DNA of 64,000 bases from positions 62,001 to 126,000 of the forward strand of contig NZ_CP143258.1 of assembly GCF_036320655.1 (NCBI RefSeq). Direction: 5' to 3'. This DNA is from Porphyromonas pogonae. Lineage in GTDB: Bacteria > Bacteroidota > Bacteroidia > Bacteroidales > Porphyromonadaceae. The translations under genes and the position numbers were made by a program. Below, piece after piece: positions 43,746 to 52,543 of this stretch (its first letter is position 1; each line of letters opens with the position of its first letter). Below the pieces are notes generated by a model. The model saw only the letters and a list, made by a program, of their open reading frames with translations, was not told where the DNA came from and did no database searches.

Positions 43746-44993
43746 ATGACAAATTCATTAAAAGATCGAAAGTTTTACCCGTGGTTAGTAGTAGGTTTAT
43801 TATGGGGAGTAGCATTACTCAATTATATGGACAGACAAATGCTCAGTACCATGAAAGATTCTATGCAGATAGATATCACCGAGCTACAATCCGCTACCAA
43901 TTTCGGGCGCTTGATGTCTATTTTCCTATGGATATATGGCTTGCTTAGTCCTTTTGCAGGAGCCATTGCAGATCGCATCAATCGTAAATGGCTCATCGTA
44001 GGTAGTATCTTCGTTTGGTCATTTGTCACTTATCTCATGGGTGTAGCCACTACCTTCAATCAAGTACTTATCCTCCGCGCCTTAATGGGCGTAAGTGAGG
44101 CTCTGTACATCCCGGCAGGGCTATCGCTAATTGCGGACTATCATACCAACAAAAGTCGATCACTTGCCGTAGGCATCCACATGACAGGACTGTATACCGG
44201 TCAGGCCATAGGAGGATTTGGAGCTACTATAGCCGCTGCATATTCATGGCACGCCACCTTCCATATCTTTGGATTGGTAGGTATGGTATATGCCTTAATC
44301 CTGATAGCTTTACTTTACGAAAAACCCCGCCCTGTATTGCAAACGATCATAAATGACAAGCACAAGACTTCCAACATGAGTATACTCCGTGGATTTGGGA
44401 TGCTCTTTTCCAATATTGCTTTCTGGGCTATTCTTATCTACTTCGCAGTACCCAGCCTTCCGGGATGGGCTACCAAGAACTGGCTCCCCACTCTTTTTGC
44501 CGAGAAGCTTAATATCCCCATGTCCGAAGCCGGTCCCATATCCACCATTACCATTGCGGCATCATCATTCGTAGGAGTTATATTGGGAGGTACCTTATCC
44601 GATCGTTGGGTGCAAAAAAATCTCAGAGGCCGTATCTATACCGGAGCTATCGGGCTTGCACTCACTATTCCGTCTCTGATATTACTGGGGCTTGGCAATC
44701 ACCTTATGCTTATCATCATGGCGGGAGTACTGTTTGGTGTAGGTTTCGGAATGTTCGATGCCAATAACATGCCTATCCTGTGTCAGTTTATCCCATCACG
44801 ACTTCGTGCCACAGCATACGGTATCATGAACATGACAGGAGTTTTTGCAGGGGCTTTTGTGACACAGATGCTCGGCAAATGGACAGATGGAGGCAACCTC
44901 GGCTTGGGCTTTGCATGGCTTGGTGCCATAGTAGCGGTAGCTCTCCTGATCCAACTTTACTTCCTGCGCCCCACCACAGATAACATGGAATAA
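43746..44993 (+). CDS. MFS transporter, probable sialic acid permease (NanT-like)
   Basis: The 415-residue protein has 12 predicted membrane helices and major facilitator motifs: LLNYMDRQML near the first helix and GAIADRINRKWLIVG between helices 2 and 3. It is in the inner membrane. A NanT-like MFS permease completes the uptake path after the SusC/D pair in Bacteroides and Tannerella. It starts 243 bases after SusD, so it may have a promoter of its own. The GH20 gene starts 3 bases after its stop. Assignment to sialic acid is from context. Confidence 0.85.
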   Translation: MTNSLKDRKFYPWLVVGLLWGVALLNYMDRQMLSTMKDSMQIDITELQSATNFGRLMSIFLWIYGLLSPFAGAIADRINRKWLIVGSIFVWSFVTYLMGVATTFNQVLILRALMGVSEALYIPAGLSLIADYHTNKSRSLAVGIHMTGLYTGQAIGGFGATIAAAYSWHATFHIFGLVGMVYALILIALLYEKPRPVLQTIINDKHKTSNMSILRGFGMLFSNIAFWAILIYFAVPSLPGWATKNWLPTLFAEKLNIPMSEAGPISTITIAASSFVGVILGGTLSDRWVQKNLRGRIYTGAIGLALTIPSLILLGLGNHLMLIIMAGVLFGVGFGMFDANNMPILCQFIPSRLRATAYGIMNMTGVFAGAFVTQMLGKWTDGGNLGLGFAWLGAIVAVALLIQLYFLRPTTDNME

Positions 44994-44996
44994 GAG

Positions 44997-47084
44997 ATGT
45001 ACAGATCGAGGGAGCTACTTGCGTTATGTTGCATTTTTATATTGAATCTTTCAGTCGCATTGTCGACAACAAAGATTCAAGCCCCTCTCTTGCCCTATCC
45101 TCAATACCTTCAGACAATGCCGGGGAAGCTGCATCTTCAGGAGTTTATTTCCGTTTGGTGCAATGATGAGCTATTTGGGAAAGAATGTGAAAAGTTTTTT
45201 GAGAATTACGGATTCCACATATCACAGCACCAAAAAGCGACCCGCATCAGCATACGTAAGACAGCGAAGTTGGACACAGTGCCTCACTATGCACAACATG
45301 AAGGCTACTATCTAAGCATCCTTCCACAAGGGATCGTTATAGAGGCGGCAGATAAAAGAGGGTTGCTACGTGCAGTACAAACGCTAAGTCAGTGGAAAGA
45401 AATATACGGATACCAACTGCCGTGTATTGACATTACCGACTGGCCGGCCTTCGAATACAGAGGGGTCATGCAGGATGTGGCACGCTACTATATCCCAATG
45501 CAGGAATTAAAGAAGCAGATACGTCTATTATCACGTTTCAAATACAATTACTTTCATCTCCATCTCACCGAAGATATCTCCTGGCGTATACAAAGTCATA
45601 TCTATCCACAGCTCAATGAACCCCGAGTAACACTACGCCAAGCAGGGAAATACTATACTTTGGACGAACTATCTGACCTTGCCAATTATTGCACCCAATA
45701 TGGAATGACTCTACTGCCCGAGATAGATATGCCGGGGCACAGCCAAGCATTTACATCAGCTCTGGGTTTCCCTATGCAAAGCGAGCAAGGCAAGGCGGCT
45801 CTTAAGGCCTTACTCACAGAGTTTCTGGACAAGGTAAAAGTCCCCATACTCCATATAGGAACTGATGAGGTGAAGTTTACCGACCCTTCTTTTGTAAACG
45901 AAATGGTAGCATTTATCCGAGGAAAAGGTGTAAAAGCTTGGTCATGGAATCCCGGTTGGAGCTATAAACCGGGAGAGATAGACGGAGTACAACTTTGGAG
46001 TGCATGGGGAAAACCCATATCCTGCACTCCTGCCATAGATTCACGCTATTATTATCTCAATCACTTCGATCTCTTCGGTGATCTTGTAGCTCTATTCAAT
46101 AGTAAGATAGGAGGCTACAATAACCAGGAAAACGAGGAGAATATTATCGGAGGTGAGATAGCTGTATGGAATGACAGGATACCGCAGTCACTACAAGCAA
46201 TATGGAAAGAGAATGCCTTTTACCCCAACGCACTTGTCTTTGCTGAAAGATCTTGGAGAGGCGGAGGGTATGATTATTTCAGAACCTATGGTACCAACCT
46301 CCCGATAAAGCCCAATGATAGTAGGCTGGCAGACTTTAGATCGCTCGAAAACCGTATGCTCTGTCATGCTGCACACTCACTTCGTGATGAAAGCTTCCCT
46401 TATGTAAAACAATCGGATATATTGTGGCGTGTCACGGAGCAATTTCCCAACGCAGGAGATGTGAGTCAATCATTTCCGCCGGAGAAAGAGATTAAGAATA
46501 CCTATTCTTATCAAGGTAAAAGCTACACTACCCGTCTCGCTCGGGGTGCCGGCATCTATCTGCGCCATACATGGGGTAGTCTGGTAAAAAGCTTACTGGA
46601 ACATCCGCACCCTAATAGTACTGTTTATGCCTATACATATATCTACAGCTATAAAGCACAGGAAGTAGGCGCATGGATTGAATTTCAGAACTATTCTCGA
46701 TCAGAAAAAGATATGCCTCCACCACTCAGGCAGTGGGACTATAGGGGGAGTAGCATACGTGTCAATGGTGAGTATATACAGCCTCCTCAATGGATCAATT
46801 CAACTAAAAGTGCTGATAACGAACATCCCTTGACAAATGAGAATGCATGCTCACGCCCTCCTGCAAAGATTTATCTCAAAAAGGGGTGGAACGAATTCCT
46901 GATAAAGTTGCCTGTAAGAGAATTTACCACTCCTGAGATCCGACTGGTAAAATGGATGTTTACCTTCGTTTGCGTAACTCCCGATGGAGGTAAGGTCGCC
47001 GAAAATATTATTTATTCACCGGATAAGGATGAATCACTTATCTTTGGGAATACTGAAAACTATAAAAGCACGATGAACCTATAG
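44997..47084 (+). CDS. Beta-N-acetylhexosaminidase, glycoside hydrolase family 20
   Basis: The 695-residue exported enzyme has a signal peptide (about 1-23), a GH20b-type N-terminal domain to about residue 150 and a GH20 barrel. The barrel shows YRGVMQDVARYY (154-165), HLHLTED (187-193), LPEIDMPGHSQ (240-250) and the catalytic pair Asp290-Glu291 in HIGTDEVKF. It releases terminal GlcNAc or GalNAc by substrate-assisted catalysis. It lies 3 bases after the MFS permease gene, so amino sugars exposed after sialic acid removal may be used by the same locus. The roughly 250 C-terminal residues form an accessory domain I cannot assign. Confidence 0.92.
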   Translation: MYRSRELLALCCIFILNLSVALSTTKIQAPLLPYPQYLQTMPGKLHLQEFISVWCNDELFGKECEKFFENYGFHISQHQKATRISIRKTAKLDTVPHYAQHEGYYLSILPQGIVIEAADKRGLLRAVQTLSQWKEIYGYQLPCIDITDWPAFEYRGVMQDVARYYIPMQELKKQIRLLSRFKYNYFHLHLTEDISWRIQSHIYPQLNEPRVTLRQAGKYYTLDELSDLANYCTQYGMTLLPEIDMPGHSQAFTSALGFPMQSEQGKAALKALLTEFLDKVKVPILHIGTDEVKFTDPSFVNEMVAFIRGKGVKAWSWNPGWSYKPGEIDGVQLWSAWGKPISCTPAIDSRYYYLNHFDLFGDLVALFNSKIGGYNNQENEENIIGGEIAVWNDRIPQSLQAIWKENAFYPNALVFAERSWRGGGYDYFRTYGTNLPIKPNDSRLADFRSLENRMLCHAAHSLRDESFPYVKQSDILWRVTEQFPNAGDVSQSFPPEKEIKNTYSYQGKSYTTRLARGAGIYLRHTWGSLVKSLLEHPHPNSTVYAYTYIYSYKAQEVGAWIEFQNYSRSEKDMPPPLRQWDYRGSSIRVNGEYIQPPQWINSTKSADNEHPLTNENACSRPPAKIYLKKGWNEFLIKLPVREFTTPEIRLVKWMFTFVCVTPDGGKVAENIIYSPDKDESLIFGNTENYKSTMNL

Positions 47085-47153
47085 CCTATGGTGCAACACT
47101 CTAGACTGAGAAATAATAATGTATAAATCAATAAAACTAATCGTAATATAATC

Positions 47154-47600
47154 ATGATAGTAGCCAGCTTGAGGGATAGTGCCCGTTACGAATCACTGCA
47201 CCCTCTTTTCAAAGATGCATTTGAATATATAAAGAACAACGACTTGCTCCACCACGAACTCGGGCGTATTGAGATCAAAGGCAATGACCTTTTTATCAAC
47301 AACGTAAACCCTGACAGCATGAAACAAGAAGACCAGCTCATGGAGGTACATGAAGATTATCTGGACATCCACATCCTACTCGAAGGCAAAGAGCGCATCG
47401 GCTGGAAGCCAACTTTCAATTGTACCAAGCCCAAAGGAGAATTTGATCACGAGAATGACTATATCCTTTACTACGACGAGCCCTCGGCCTATGTAGATCT
47501 GTGTCCGGGACAATTCGCCATCGTATACCCCGAAGATGCACATGCACCACTCATAGGTCAAGGGAAAATACGTAAGCTCATTGTCAAAGTAAAATTATAA
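47154..47600 (+). CDS. YhcH/YjgK/YiaL family protein (NanQ-like)
   Basis: The 148-residue cupin-like protein of the DUF386 family contains the conserved segment EVHEDYLDIHILLEGKERIG near residues 63-82 and YPEDAHAP near 123-130. E. coli NanQ (YhcH) acts in sialic acid catabolism, promoting anomer conversion of free sialic acid or ManNAc. Location between GH20 and the mutarotase gene fits. The protein has no signal peptide, so it is cytoplasmic. Confidence 0.88.
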   Translation: MIVASLRDSARYESLHPLFKDAFEYIKNNDLLHHELGRIEIKGNDLFINNVNPDSMKQEDQLMEVHEDYLDIHILLEGKERIGWKPTFNCTKPKGEFDHENDYILYYDEPSAYVDLCPGQFAIVYPEDAHAPLIGQGKIRKLIVKVKL

Positions 47601-47630
47601 ATCCGACACATCCTCCATCCCCTATATCTT

Positions 47631-48839
47631 ATGAATAAAAAACTAAGCCGGATCCTGATTTATATCCTCCCACTAGTATTCTTACCCGGTGTGATAGCAT
47701 GTTGTATGAGCTGCAGTCGTGCACAAAGCGCTGATGTAAGCCAAGCCAACTTACATGAAGTAGTGAGCATCATGCCTGATACGGCTTATGCAAAAGGGGT
47801 ATCAGGTTGTTTTGCAGGGAGTGTCAAGGACTATATACTCATAGCGGGAGGGTGCAACTTTCCCGCTATCCCAGCAGCGGAGGGTGGACAAAAGATTTTT
47901 TACCGGCAGATCTACAAAGGCGCACTGCATAGTGACACCATTGTATGGAACAAGGTAGGCGAGTTGCCCTACGACATAGCCTACGGAGCTACGGTAAGCA
48001 ACGGTAAAGAACTTATTCTCATCGGAGGTAAGACTGTAGGCAAGGCTATCCGTGATGTATGGCGTATGCGACTTAACAAGGAGGGACAGGCTATACTAGA
48101 CTCCCTCCCCCCATTACCATTTACCTTTGACAATGGATCAGCGTCTCTATACAAAGGGTATATATATGTAGTAGCCGGCAATCAGGATGATGTACCGTCA
48201 AAGGCTACATGGAGGCTTGATTTGAACAAAATGCAGGCTGGCTGGCGCCGACTTAGTGATCTGCCGGGAAAAACGCGAGTGCAACCGGTGTCCGCAGTAT
48301 GCGATAGTCGCCTCTTTGTCATGGGAGGATTCGACGGGGGTAACGGATCCTTGCCACCGACTCTGTCTCTCGATGCCTATTCCTTAGACCTATCAGTGGG
48401 AGACTCCTCACAAACATGGCAGGTAGTACCCGCCCCTACAAATCAAGACACTCTCGTTTCAGTGGGGGGAGGATGTGCCGTGACTACGGGGCACAACATC
48501 TTATGCTTTGGAGGTGTGAACAAGGATATCTTTATGGAGGCTTTGGATAGAATATACAAACTTCAGACAGACTCTGTGAATGTATCCAACCTCGATTCTC
48601 TCAAAGAGGTACAGAGCATATATCTGAAACATCCCGTATCATGGTATCGTTTCAACCCCTACTTATTAGCCTACAAAGCCCAATCGGCAACATGGAAAAC
48701 CTGTGCACACGATGCCCATAAACTATCACGGGCTGGAGCCACAGCCGTAAAAATAGACGATCACAATATACTGGTCATCAACGGTGAGATCAAACCCGGT
48801 ATACGCACCCCTATGATAGTCCGCATAAGTATACCCTAA
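47631..48839 (+). CDS. NanM-type cyclically permuted Kelch mutarotase
   Basis: The 402-residue protein has a hydrophobic signal ending in ACCMSCSR, possibly a lipoprotein, followed by Kelch repeats with the typical Gly-Gly pairs (IAGGCNFP, LIGGKTVG, VMGGFDGG, CFGGVNKD). It resembles the cyclically permuted mutarotase group, which converts alpha to beta N-acetylneuraminate. The beta form is the main one in solution, so the mutarotase speeds use of freshly released alpha sialic acid. It is the last gene of the nan locus. Its location (periplasm or surface) depends on the signal type. Confidence 0.85.
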   Translation: MNKKLSRILIYILPLVFLPGVIACCMSCSRAQSADVSQANLHEVVSIMPDTAYAKGVSGCFAGSVKDYILIAGGCNFPAIPAAEGGQKIFYRQIYKGALHSDTIVWNKVGELPYDIAYGATVSNGKELILIGGKTVGKAIRDVWRMRLNKEGQAILDSLPPLPFTFDNGSASLYKGYIYVVAGNQDDVPSKATWRLDLNKMQAGWRRLSDLPGKTRVQPVSAVCDSRLFVMGGFDGGNGSLPPTLSLDAYSLDLSVGDSSQTWQVVPAPTNQDTLVSVGGGCAVTTGHNILCFGGVNKDIFMEALDRIYKLQTDSVNVSNLDSLKEVQSIYLKHPVSWYRFNPYLLAYKAQSATWKTCAHDAHKLSRAGATAVKIDDHNILVINGEIKPGIRTPMIVRISIP

Positions 48840-49366
48840 GAAAACATTTCTCCACAAAAGACGAGTACCCCCCTCACTATAAATAAGTAGGTATTCTCAA
48901 TTACTCTCCTGAGCCTATTATACGGACATGGGGGATGGTGATACATGTCATTATTCTTTGTCATAGATGAATTCTTTATGAAAAACACAAGAAAAAATCA
49001 TCATTTATGGGTATTGCAACAGGTGACTAAAATATTGTAATATTGCAATCATGTGTGAAATTTTTCAGTACGACTGTCGTCTAAAAAGATTACTCATATC
49101 GCTCAATGATACTTCGCAAAAGCAAAACCAAGGACGCTATTAGACTGGATGAGCATGAGCAGATAACTCAGTTACCTTTCATTCTTGTTTCTCCGGAGTA
49201 CAAGATAGACGTTATAACCGGATTCCTTCAAGGCTTTCCTAACGGCACTTCGTTCACACCTATTTGATTGATAAGAGGGAAATGTCGCCATTGTAAAATA
49301 ATGGATAAATAATCACACTTACCCACACTATGAATGTAAAAAACAAAATACAAAACCTAAACAAAT
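48840..49366. other. Intergenic region after the nan locus
   Basis: This 527-base stretch contains no strong gene. The only frame of note is the 53-codon ORF at 49106-49267. No clear terminator follows the mutarotase gene. Confidence 0.6.
49106..49267 (+). CDS. Unrecognised 53-residue ORF, possible gene remnant
   Basis: The frame has an ATG and TGA and reads LPFILVSPEYKIDVITGF with a charged N-terminus rich in Lys and Glu. The codon choice and protein-like composition are better than random, but it is short, stands alone and matches no family I know. It may be a remnant or a real small gene. Confidence 0.25.
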   Translation: MILRKSKTKDAIRLDEHEQITQLPFILVSPEYKIDVITGFLQGFPNGTSFTPI

Positions 49367-50053
49367 ATGAATAGAACAACTTACAGACAACTAATGATAA
49401 CCGGATATATCGGGTTACTGGGGAGCTTGCTCATGTTTGCCGGCGACATGTTACTGTACTTTACCTCAAAGCCTGTAGACAACATCGAACAAGAGATACT
49501 ATCCAATATGGGAGGTGTTCCGCTCGGCAGGATGTATGCGGGAGGATTGGTCGGCCCGTTAGCAGTATGCATGTATCTGATCGGATTTTATCATCTTTAC
49601 CTCGCCGTAAGGGAGCCACAAAAAATGATGGCAAAGATCATGCTTGCCATCCTCTGCATCGCCATCATAATTGGAGGTACCTACCACGCATTTTTTCCCG
49701 CTTTCGGCATTGTGGCAAGACAAGGACATCCGGAGCTGATAGATCCGCTGATGAACTACGCCGCATATTTAGGCATCGGGATGTTTATATTAGTAGGAAT
49801 AGGCTTGCTAATATTCGCCGGCATAGTTCTGGCTAAAAAGACTATCTATCCGCGTTGGATAGTAATTGTAAACCCTATGGTTACATTATGGCTGGGCTTT
49901 TTGTGGCAATATCTGCCACAGCCTTATCTCATGATAATAGGAGGAGGCTGGAACAGCTTGGTCTTCGGGCTGCTCCTGGCTGCATCATTGATTGTTTTGA
50001 GAGTAAACAGAAATAATCTTGTAAATGAATCAACACCAATTACAGAAGTGTAA
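49367..50053 (+). CDS. Multi-pass membrane protein, DUF6796-like
   Basis: The 228-residue protein has about six hydrophobic helices with short loops; conserved-looking features are GDMLLYF near 27-33 and GGTYHAFFPAFG near 103-114. It resembles DUF6796, a Bacteroides membrane family of unknown function. It is not adjacent to other + strand genes and is followed by MITE copy C. I cannot assign a role. Confidence 0.6.
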   Translation: MNRTTYRQLMITGYIGLLGSLLMFAGDMLLYFTSKPVDNIEQEILSNMGGVPLGRMYAGGLVGPLAVCMYLIGFYHLYLAVREPQKMMAKIMLAILCIAIIIGGTYHAFFPAFGIVARQGHPELIDPLMNYAAYLGIGMFILVGIGLLIFAGIVLAKKTIYPRWIVIVNPMVTLWLGFLWQYLPQPYLMIIGGGWNSLVFGLLLAASLIVLRVNRNNLVNESTPITEV

Positions 50054-50135
50054 CAAACAATATGCATGAGAAAAACGGATGATTGTATAAAAACAGAATG
50101 CCGGAGAAGAAGGGAGTAACCCATCAGGGTAAAAG

Positions 50136-50322
50136 GAGACTGTTGCAAAAGTCAACAGTCTTGTGGATTTTGTAGGCAAAGCCGACAAAAGACACTTTGA
50201 CCGGGCAGAGAAGGTAAAGTGCAAGGCGCTAAGAGTGAGTGCACAGGGAGTTTACTTCAGGTAAATGACCAAGCGCGAATCTCGCAAGCAACGAAGCAAT
50301 TGGCCTGCTATGCAACGGTCTC
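50136..50322 (+). mobile_element. 187-bp MITE, copy C (5-bp target duplication AAAAG)
   Basis: Ends GAGACTGTTGCA and TGCAACGGTCTC are as in copy B, and AAAAG flanks both sides (50131-50135 and 50323-50327). It keeps the terminal 10-bp hairpin. The interior differs from copies A and B by a few substitutions only, suggesting recent movement. Confidence 0.9.
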
Positions 50323-50405
50323 AAAAGATACAGATTGATTGGCTAAGAGATTTATTAGCTATCACCCTAGGGCTTTTCAGTAAGGAAAGCGCGAGTGAAA
50401 ATTCT

Positions 50406-50521
50406 ATCGTACACGGACGACTGACCTATCCTATACGGACAACCGTTTTATCGTACACGGACCAAGGTTTTATCGTATACGGACGACTGACTTTGTACGA
50501 CAAAACGGTTGTCCGTATAGG
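50406..50521. repeat. 22-bp-period repeat array 3 (core ATCGTACACGGAC)
   Basis: Units start at 50406, 50428, 50450 and 50472, exactly 22 bases apart, with the core ATC(G/C)TA(C/T)ACGGAC and a variable nine-base remainder. Inverted units then follow. Bases 50430-50449 are perfectly complementary to 50502-50521, giving a 20-bp inverted repeat around a 52-base interior. Confidence 0.88.
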
Positions 50522-50654
50522 CTGAAATTTCAGAGGTGGTAATTGGGGTAGTAATTTTGATGATGATGTCTCTTCTTTTAGCGGTATCAGAAAAATATCC
50601 ATCAGATATTTGCGGAGACTATGTGCATTGAATATCTTTTGCTACCCAATATAA

Positions 50655-50696
50655 AAAGGACTGCTTATCAAGATTAGATTTGATAAGCAGTCCTTT
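50655..50696 (-). terminator. Terminator of the beta-barrel gene pair (possibly bidirectional)
   Basis: Bases 50655-50671 pair perfectly with 50680-50696 (17 bp, 8-base loop). The minus strand continues with TTTTTAT. It lies about 30 bases after the stop of the downstream barrel gene. Confidence 0.82.
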
Positions 50697-50726
50697 ATTT
50701 GAATCTGCATTCATATTATTCAGAGG

Positions 50727-51416
50727 TTAAAAACGAATACCCAACCCTACATGGAAAGATGTATTCTTTAGTGTAGCATCGAAATTTTTAATATCCTTGA
50801 GTGTATCAAAAAAGCCGAAATCAGCTCCTACAAGGACATAATAGTGAGTAATATCTACCATGGCTGCAGCTCCCCATCCCATATCGAAACGTTTGCCTTG
50901 CATGATTTCATTGACACCTGATTTATAAATATCAAACGTAGTTTTAGAGCCTTTTTCATCCGTCGATGTAGCTTCTCCCGAGAGTGCGTAGGAGAAATAA
51001 GGTCCTGTCTGAATATTTACAGCAAATAGGCTTGTTACAGGAATTCTAAGCCCTACATGTACAGGAATTTCTATATAATGAGACTTCACCTTTATAGAAC
51101 CTTTGTTAGCAAAAGGATTGATAGTGTCGACAATTAAATTGTCCAAAGACGTTTCTGATCCTTTTGATTGGAACACTATTCCGGGACTTACATAGAACAT
51201 GGATGACAGCGGTATATTCACAGAAGCTCCGAATCTGTAGCCTACTACAGTCTTGGATGTAAGATCCGAGAAATTCTCAACCTTGTAGTCTCCTTTATTA
51301 AATCCTACAGCAGCATCTACCCTTATAGCCAACTTATTGCTCCCGCCCAATAATTGAGCAGAAGCCGCACTTGCTCCCAGAACAAGTACGGCTAATGTGA
51401 TAATAAATCGTTTCAT
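50727..51416 (-). CDS. Outer-membrane beta-barrel protein (porin family)
   Basis: The 229-residue protein has a signal peptide (MKRFIITLAVLVLGASAASA) and eight or so amphipathic strands of the PorT/OMP_b-brl_2 type, ending in FHVGLGIRF with a terminal Phe for barrel assembly. It is 20 bases downstream of a paralogue with the same layout. The two probably share a promoter. Function is unknown; such small barrels are common surface proteins in Bacteroidetes. Confidence 0.78.
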   Translation of the reverse strand: MKRFIITLAVLVLGASAASAQLLGGSNKLAIRVDAAVGFNKGDYKVENFSDLTSKTVVGYRFGASVNIPLSSMFYVSPGIVFQSKGSETSLDNLIVDTINPFANKGSIKVKSHYIEIPVHVGLRIPVTSLFAVNIQTGPYFSYALSGEATSTDEKGSKTTFDIYKSGVNEIMQGKRFDMGWGAAAMVDITHYYVLVGADFGFFDTLKDIKNFDATLKNTSFHVGLGIRF

Positions 51417-51436
51417 ACGATTAATCAGTTATGATT

Positions 51437-52084
51437 TTAGAATCTATAACCAACGTTGGTGTAGAAAGCGATGTTCTTGAAAGAATTGTCCTTGTTACCC
51501 TCTTTCATGATGTTGTAAAGACCATAGTCTGCACCAAGCTTGAAATAGAAGTTAGTATATTCCAAAGCTACGGCACCATTAAGACCCCAGTCAAATCTTT
51601 TTACGCCACCTTCGAAAAGCTCTGCTTTCTTGTCACTCTTGAATGCATCGAAATCGATACCTGCAATAGAGTGAGTACCTTTAAGACCATAAGCAACATA
51701 AGGACCAAACTCTACAGCTACAGCCAGATTATCAGTGATACCTGAACGGAATCCCAAGTTCAAAGGCATAGCAAGATAATGAAGAGTAGTCTTGAAATCT
51801 AAAGTCTTCCTTCCTGCTATTTCAACTTTACTATCTGCCTTAGCACCATTCATCTTGAACATCAAGTAAGGTGAGAAGTAAAGATTGTCAGAAAGATTAA
51901 CTTCCATACCTACACCGGCACGATAGCCTACGATGATCTTTGATACATCTTTTGTGCTACCCAATACCTTTGTGTCAAAGTCAGAGAAGTTAGCACCGGC
52001 TTCTACTTTATAAGATAAACTCTGCGCATTACCTGCGAAAACACCTGCAACCATAATAGCGGCAGCCATAAAAATTCTTTTCAT
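51437..52084 (-). CDS. Outer-membrane beta-barrel protein (paralogue)
   Basis: The 215-residue protein has a signal peptide (MKRIFMAAAIMVAGVFAGNA) and the same barrel layout, ending NVGYRF. It resembles the next gene over the whole length (for example YRAGVGMEVNLSDNLYFSP compared with YRFGASVNIPLSSMFYVSP), so the pair arose by tandem duplication. An exact -7 box lies upstream at 52160-52167. Confidence 0.78.
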   Translation of the reverse strand: MKRIFMAAAIMVAGVFAGNAQSLSYKVEAGANFSDFDTKVLGSTKDVSKIIVGYRAGVGMEVNLSDNLYFSPYLMFKMNGAKADSKVEIAGRKTLDFKTTLHYLAMPLNLGFRSGITDNLAVAVEFGPYVAYGLKGTHSIAGIDFDAFKSDKKAELFEGGVKRFDWGLNGAVALEYTNFYFKLGADYGLYNIMKEGNKDNSFKNIAFYTNVGYRF

Positions 52085-52159
52085 AATCTATTCTTTTTAA
52101 TTCTAAAATAATTTACGTCTTAATAAGGGAAGAGAGACCCATTTAAGAGTTTTGCGAAA

Positions 52160-52167
52160 CAAAATTA
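52160..52167 (-). promoter_or_regulatory. -7 box of the beta-barrel pair
   Basis: The minus strand reads TAATTTTG, fitting TAnnTTTG, about 75 bases before the ATG at 52084. Confidence 0.5.
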
Positions 52168-52491
52168 AACATATTTTTCATATTACATAGCCATAATAAC
52201 ATTTAACGCTTATTTTTTAACTCTTAACAACATTTTCGAAATATTAATTTTGATATTGAACACTTTTAGAATCAAATAAATATCATTTTATGCACACTTT
52301 CGTTTATTTTGTGAAAAATGTTCATAAACTATAATTGTCTCGCCCTAGCTAATGTGTCAAAATGGAAGCTATAGCATGTAAAAACACACGCACAATGTGC
52401 AAAAATATATCCAGAATGCCGTTATATCAGCCATAACCTTACAAGGTGTAAGTAATCCCTCCTATTGGATAAACATGATATATAAAAAAGT

Positions 52492-52517
52492 CTGCCAATT
52501 CGTCAAAGAATTGGCAG
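52492..52517 (-). terminator. Rho-independent terminator of metK
   Basis: CTGCCAATTC and GAATTGGCAG form a perfect 10-bp stem with a 6-base loop. The minus strand continues with ACTTTTTTA. It lies 26 bases after the metK stop. Confidence 0.87.
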
Positions 52518-52543
52518 GCTATCTTTATTGAGGGAAAATAGAA

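Larger units (their letters stand above)
50054..50726. other. Intergenic region with MITE copy C and repeat array 3
   Basis: This 673-base stretch lies between convergent genes. It contains MITE copy C (50136-50322), the 22-bp-period array 3 (50406-50521) and the terminator of the beta-barrel pair (50655-50696). The 86-codon frame at 50265-50525 is only the MITE end read through the array. Confidence 0.75.
52085..52543. other. Intergenic region between the beta-barrel pair and metK
   Basis: This 459-base, A+T-rich stretch holds the promoter of the barrel pair and the metK terminator. No gene or further structure was seen. Confidence 0.7.

Noticed and set aside
50265-50525. 86-codon ORF on the + strand
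   Set aside because: It is the end of MITE copy C read through into repeat array 3; the translation follows the DNA repeat and shows no protein motif.
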